NCBI RefSeq assembly: GCF_947502895.1
Contig: NZ_CANNBM010000003.1
Location: 310,001 to 374,000, forward strand
Source: an uncultured Sulfitobacter sp.
GTDB lineage: Bacteria > Pseudomonadota > Alphaproteobacteria > Rhodobacterales > Rhodobacteraceae
Direction of reading: 5' to 3'
DNA: 64,000 nucleotides
In this document: positions 62,860 to 64,000 of the stretch, in pieces
Position numbering within the stretch: the stretch's first letter is position 1
Layout: each line of letters begins with the position of its first letter
Made by a program: the position numbers and the translations under genes
The notes under the pieces: model-generated
The model's database searches: none
Told to the model about the DNA's origin: nothing
Seen by the model: the letters and a program-made list of their open reading frames with translations, nothing else

Positions 62860-63389
62860 CAGATGAACTCCTCGTTCTCGCGGGCGATGCGAATGGCCTC
62901 GCGCATCACGATCCCCCAGAACAAGAACGCAAGCCCGCAAAATGCCAACCCGATTTCGCTACTGTTGTACCAAAACCGCAGGGGCAATGGCCCGTCTGCG
63001 TTGTGCCATGACCGTATCATCGGGCTTATCGCCCCGCCGAGCAGCGAGGACACAGAGGACGAAAAGACAAAAATGCCCAACAACCGCAACCGCCGCGCCA
63101 CACGATAGTCAAAGACAATGCCCTGCCGCACCAAAACCAGCGTCATAAATGCAAGAAGATATGACAGCGACCCCAACACCACAGGTATCGTCCAGACGAC
63201 AAAAAACACGACCCGCGTGGCTGTGGCGATCTGTGCATCAACATCAACCCAAACATCGTTGCGCGTCCACGCCCCTTGATCAAGGAAGGAGAGGTTCAGG
63301 TTCCAAACCATCGCCTGATACGGATAATAGAGCATCATCGGCAGCATCAGGATCATCGCAAATGTAGAGAGTGTGCGTATTTTTTGCAT
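62859..63389 (-). CDS. DUF2975 membrane protein
   Basis: 176 residues. Four membrane helices: residues about 7-27, 58-85 (VVFFVVWTIPVVLGSLSYLLAFMTLVL), 100-122 and 143-165. The pattern QGIVFDYRVARRLRLLG after helix 2 and the end IVMREAIRIARENEEFI match DUF2975, which is typically paired with a YozG-type regulator. Together they are thought of as a membrane-linked regulatory pair. Upstream 101 bases are shared with the divergent secreted-protein gene. Confidence 0.88.
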   Translation of the reverse strand: MQKIRTLSTFAMILMLPMMLYYPYQAMVWNLNLSFLDQGAWTRNDVWVDVDAQIATATRVVFFVVWTIPVVLGSLSYLLAFMTLVLVRQGIVFDYRVARRLRLLGIFVFSSSVSSLLGGAISPMIRSWHNADGPLPLRFWYNSSEIGLAFCGLAFLFWGIVMREAIRIARENEEFI

Positions 63390-63429
63390 GAGCGCCTTCC
63401 AAAAATTATCGTTTCACAGTAAATATTCA

Positions 63430-63459
63430 TTGCAAATTCGTCAATTCTCATTCTTTATA
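63430..63459 (+). promoter_or_regulatory. Promoter candidate of the last gene
   Basis: TTGCAA (63430-63435), 18 bases, TTTATA (63454-63459), then a strong AGGAGGAG ribosome site at 63476-63483. Confidence 0.4.
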
Positions 63460-63490
63460 AGCAGATAAGAACCCTAGGAGGAGAATTATT

Positions 63491-64000
63491 TTGCGACCAT
63501 TGATCTGGGCAGCTGCCCTTGCCATGCTGAGCGTCTCGCCCGTGCAGGCAGAGACAAAATTATTCGGCAACTCTGTGCGCCTCAGCACTGTTGAGGGAAT
63601 AGAGCTGTCACGTGCGCAGCGCGATGTATTCAAGAAGTATCGCGCACAGCGGACCTATTTTGGCGCATTCTATGTACGACCCGGGACAGACTTCAGCGGC
63701 AACACACTGAACTTTCACAGCTTTGACACTGCCAAAGCAGGTGCGAAGGCGATGTGTGAGATGGCGTCACGCGGCAAGCCTTGCACGCTTTACGCCCTCA
63801 CCTACCCCAAAGGCGTAAACCCCAACGCAAAAGGCGTAAAAGGCCTGAGCCAGCCTGCGCACAAAGACTTCATGAACCGCTACAAGCGTGACCAGAAACC
63901 GGGCAAATACGGCGCTTTTGCCATCGATGGCACACATACCTACGGCATTTCCTTCGGCTGGAACACCAAGTCAGAGGCCCGCGCCGCAGCACTGGAGTTC
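63491..64000 (+). CDS. Secreted DUF4189-like protein, cut by the window end
   Basis: 170 codons from a TTG at 63491 to the edge with no stop; the C-terminus is missing. A signal peptide (RPLIWAAALAMLSVSPVQA, cut before ETKL) is followed by a mature part with two cysteines (MCEMASRGKPCTLYAL). The end KYGAFAIDGTHTYGISFGWNTKSEARAAALEF resembles the DUF4189 repeat (strand, then helix ending in Cys). The TTG is seven bases after an AGGAGGAG site, which fixes the start; the first in-frame ATG at 63524 would destroy the signal peptide. Confidence 0.75.
   Translation, partial: MRPLIWAAALAMLSVSPVQAETKLFGNSVRLSTVEGIELSRAQRDVFKKYRAQRTYFGAFYVRPGTDFSGNTLNFHSFDTAKAGAKAMCEMASRGKPCTLYALTYPKGVNPNAKGVKGLSQPAHKDFMNRYKRDQKPGKYGAFAIDGTHTYGISFGWNTKSEARAAALEF

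Overview
The window is chromosomal DNA of a Roseobacter-group alphaproteobacterium (Rhodobacterales). The signs are moderately GC-rich coding sequence, DUF2484 genes inside the division cluster, a BolA/J-domain/cobS/cobT neighbourhood, and a DUF1127 gene tied to CCUCCUCCC-loop small RNAs, an arrangement described in Rhodobacter. I could not narrow it to genus. There are no rRNA or tRNA genes, no insertion sequences, no prophage and no CRISPR array.

Layout. 1-6.7 kb: end of a membrane protein gene, proton-translocating transhydrogenase (pntAB), an SDR enzyme, a class-I amidotransferase-like hydrolase, a GlcG/HbpS-type protein, and a 50-residue DUF2256 zinc-ribbon gene. 6.7-13.6 kb: pepN followed by a translationally coupled SDR enzyme and two unknown membrane-anchored proteins, then a lytic transglycosylase and a large unknown protein. 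13.7-22.8 kb: an acyl-CoA synthetase, a MarR regulator with a Tat-exported nitroreductase-like partner and a clear twin operator, gatB, a LAS-type metallopeptidase-like membrane protein, a WYL regulator, a sulfotransferase-like protein, a thioesterase and a DUF4177 protein. 22.8-29.7 kb: bolA, a J-domain protein, cobS, cobT, an M24B aminopeptidase P and a DUF427 protein. 29.7-31.4 kb: a ClC-family channel/antiporter.

31.5-59.1 kb is almost wholly the division and cell wall (dcw) cluster on the minus strand. In transcription order it is mraZ, rsmH, ftsL, ftsI, murE, murF, mraY, an ACT-domain gene, a frameshifted TPR gene, murD, (a plus-strand flavoprotein gene), a peroxiredoxin, ftsW, murG, murC, two DUF2484 genes, a 92-residue membrane protein, murB, ddl, ftsQ, ftsA, ftsZ, then lpxC, bamD and recN. 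Many neighbours overlap by 1-4 bases, so they are translationally coupled. The products make lipid II (MurE/F, MraY, MurD, MurG, MurC, MurB, Ddl) and build the divisome (FtsZ, A, Q, W, I, L). LpxC and BamD link this to outer-membrane growth. A 775-base control region precedes mraZ and carries four TGGGN-N5-TGGGN pairs.

59.8-64 kb: a membrane protein, the Fe-S carrier ATPase Mrp, then the most interesting locus: a three-hairpin small RNA candidate, a DUF1127 gene and four more hairpins, all seven exposing CCUCCC or CCUCCUCCC in their loops. A DUF2975/XRE pair and a truncated secreted protein close the window.

Main points to revisit: the duplicated CcsR-like small RNA locus, the MraZ-box array, the MarR twin operator, the one-base frameshift in the dcw TPR gene, and small genes easily missed by automated calling (DUF2256, DUF2484 pair, 92-residue membrane protein, TTG-started secreted protein).
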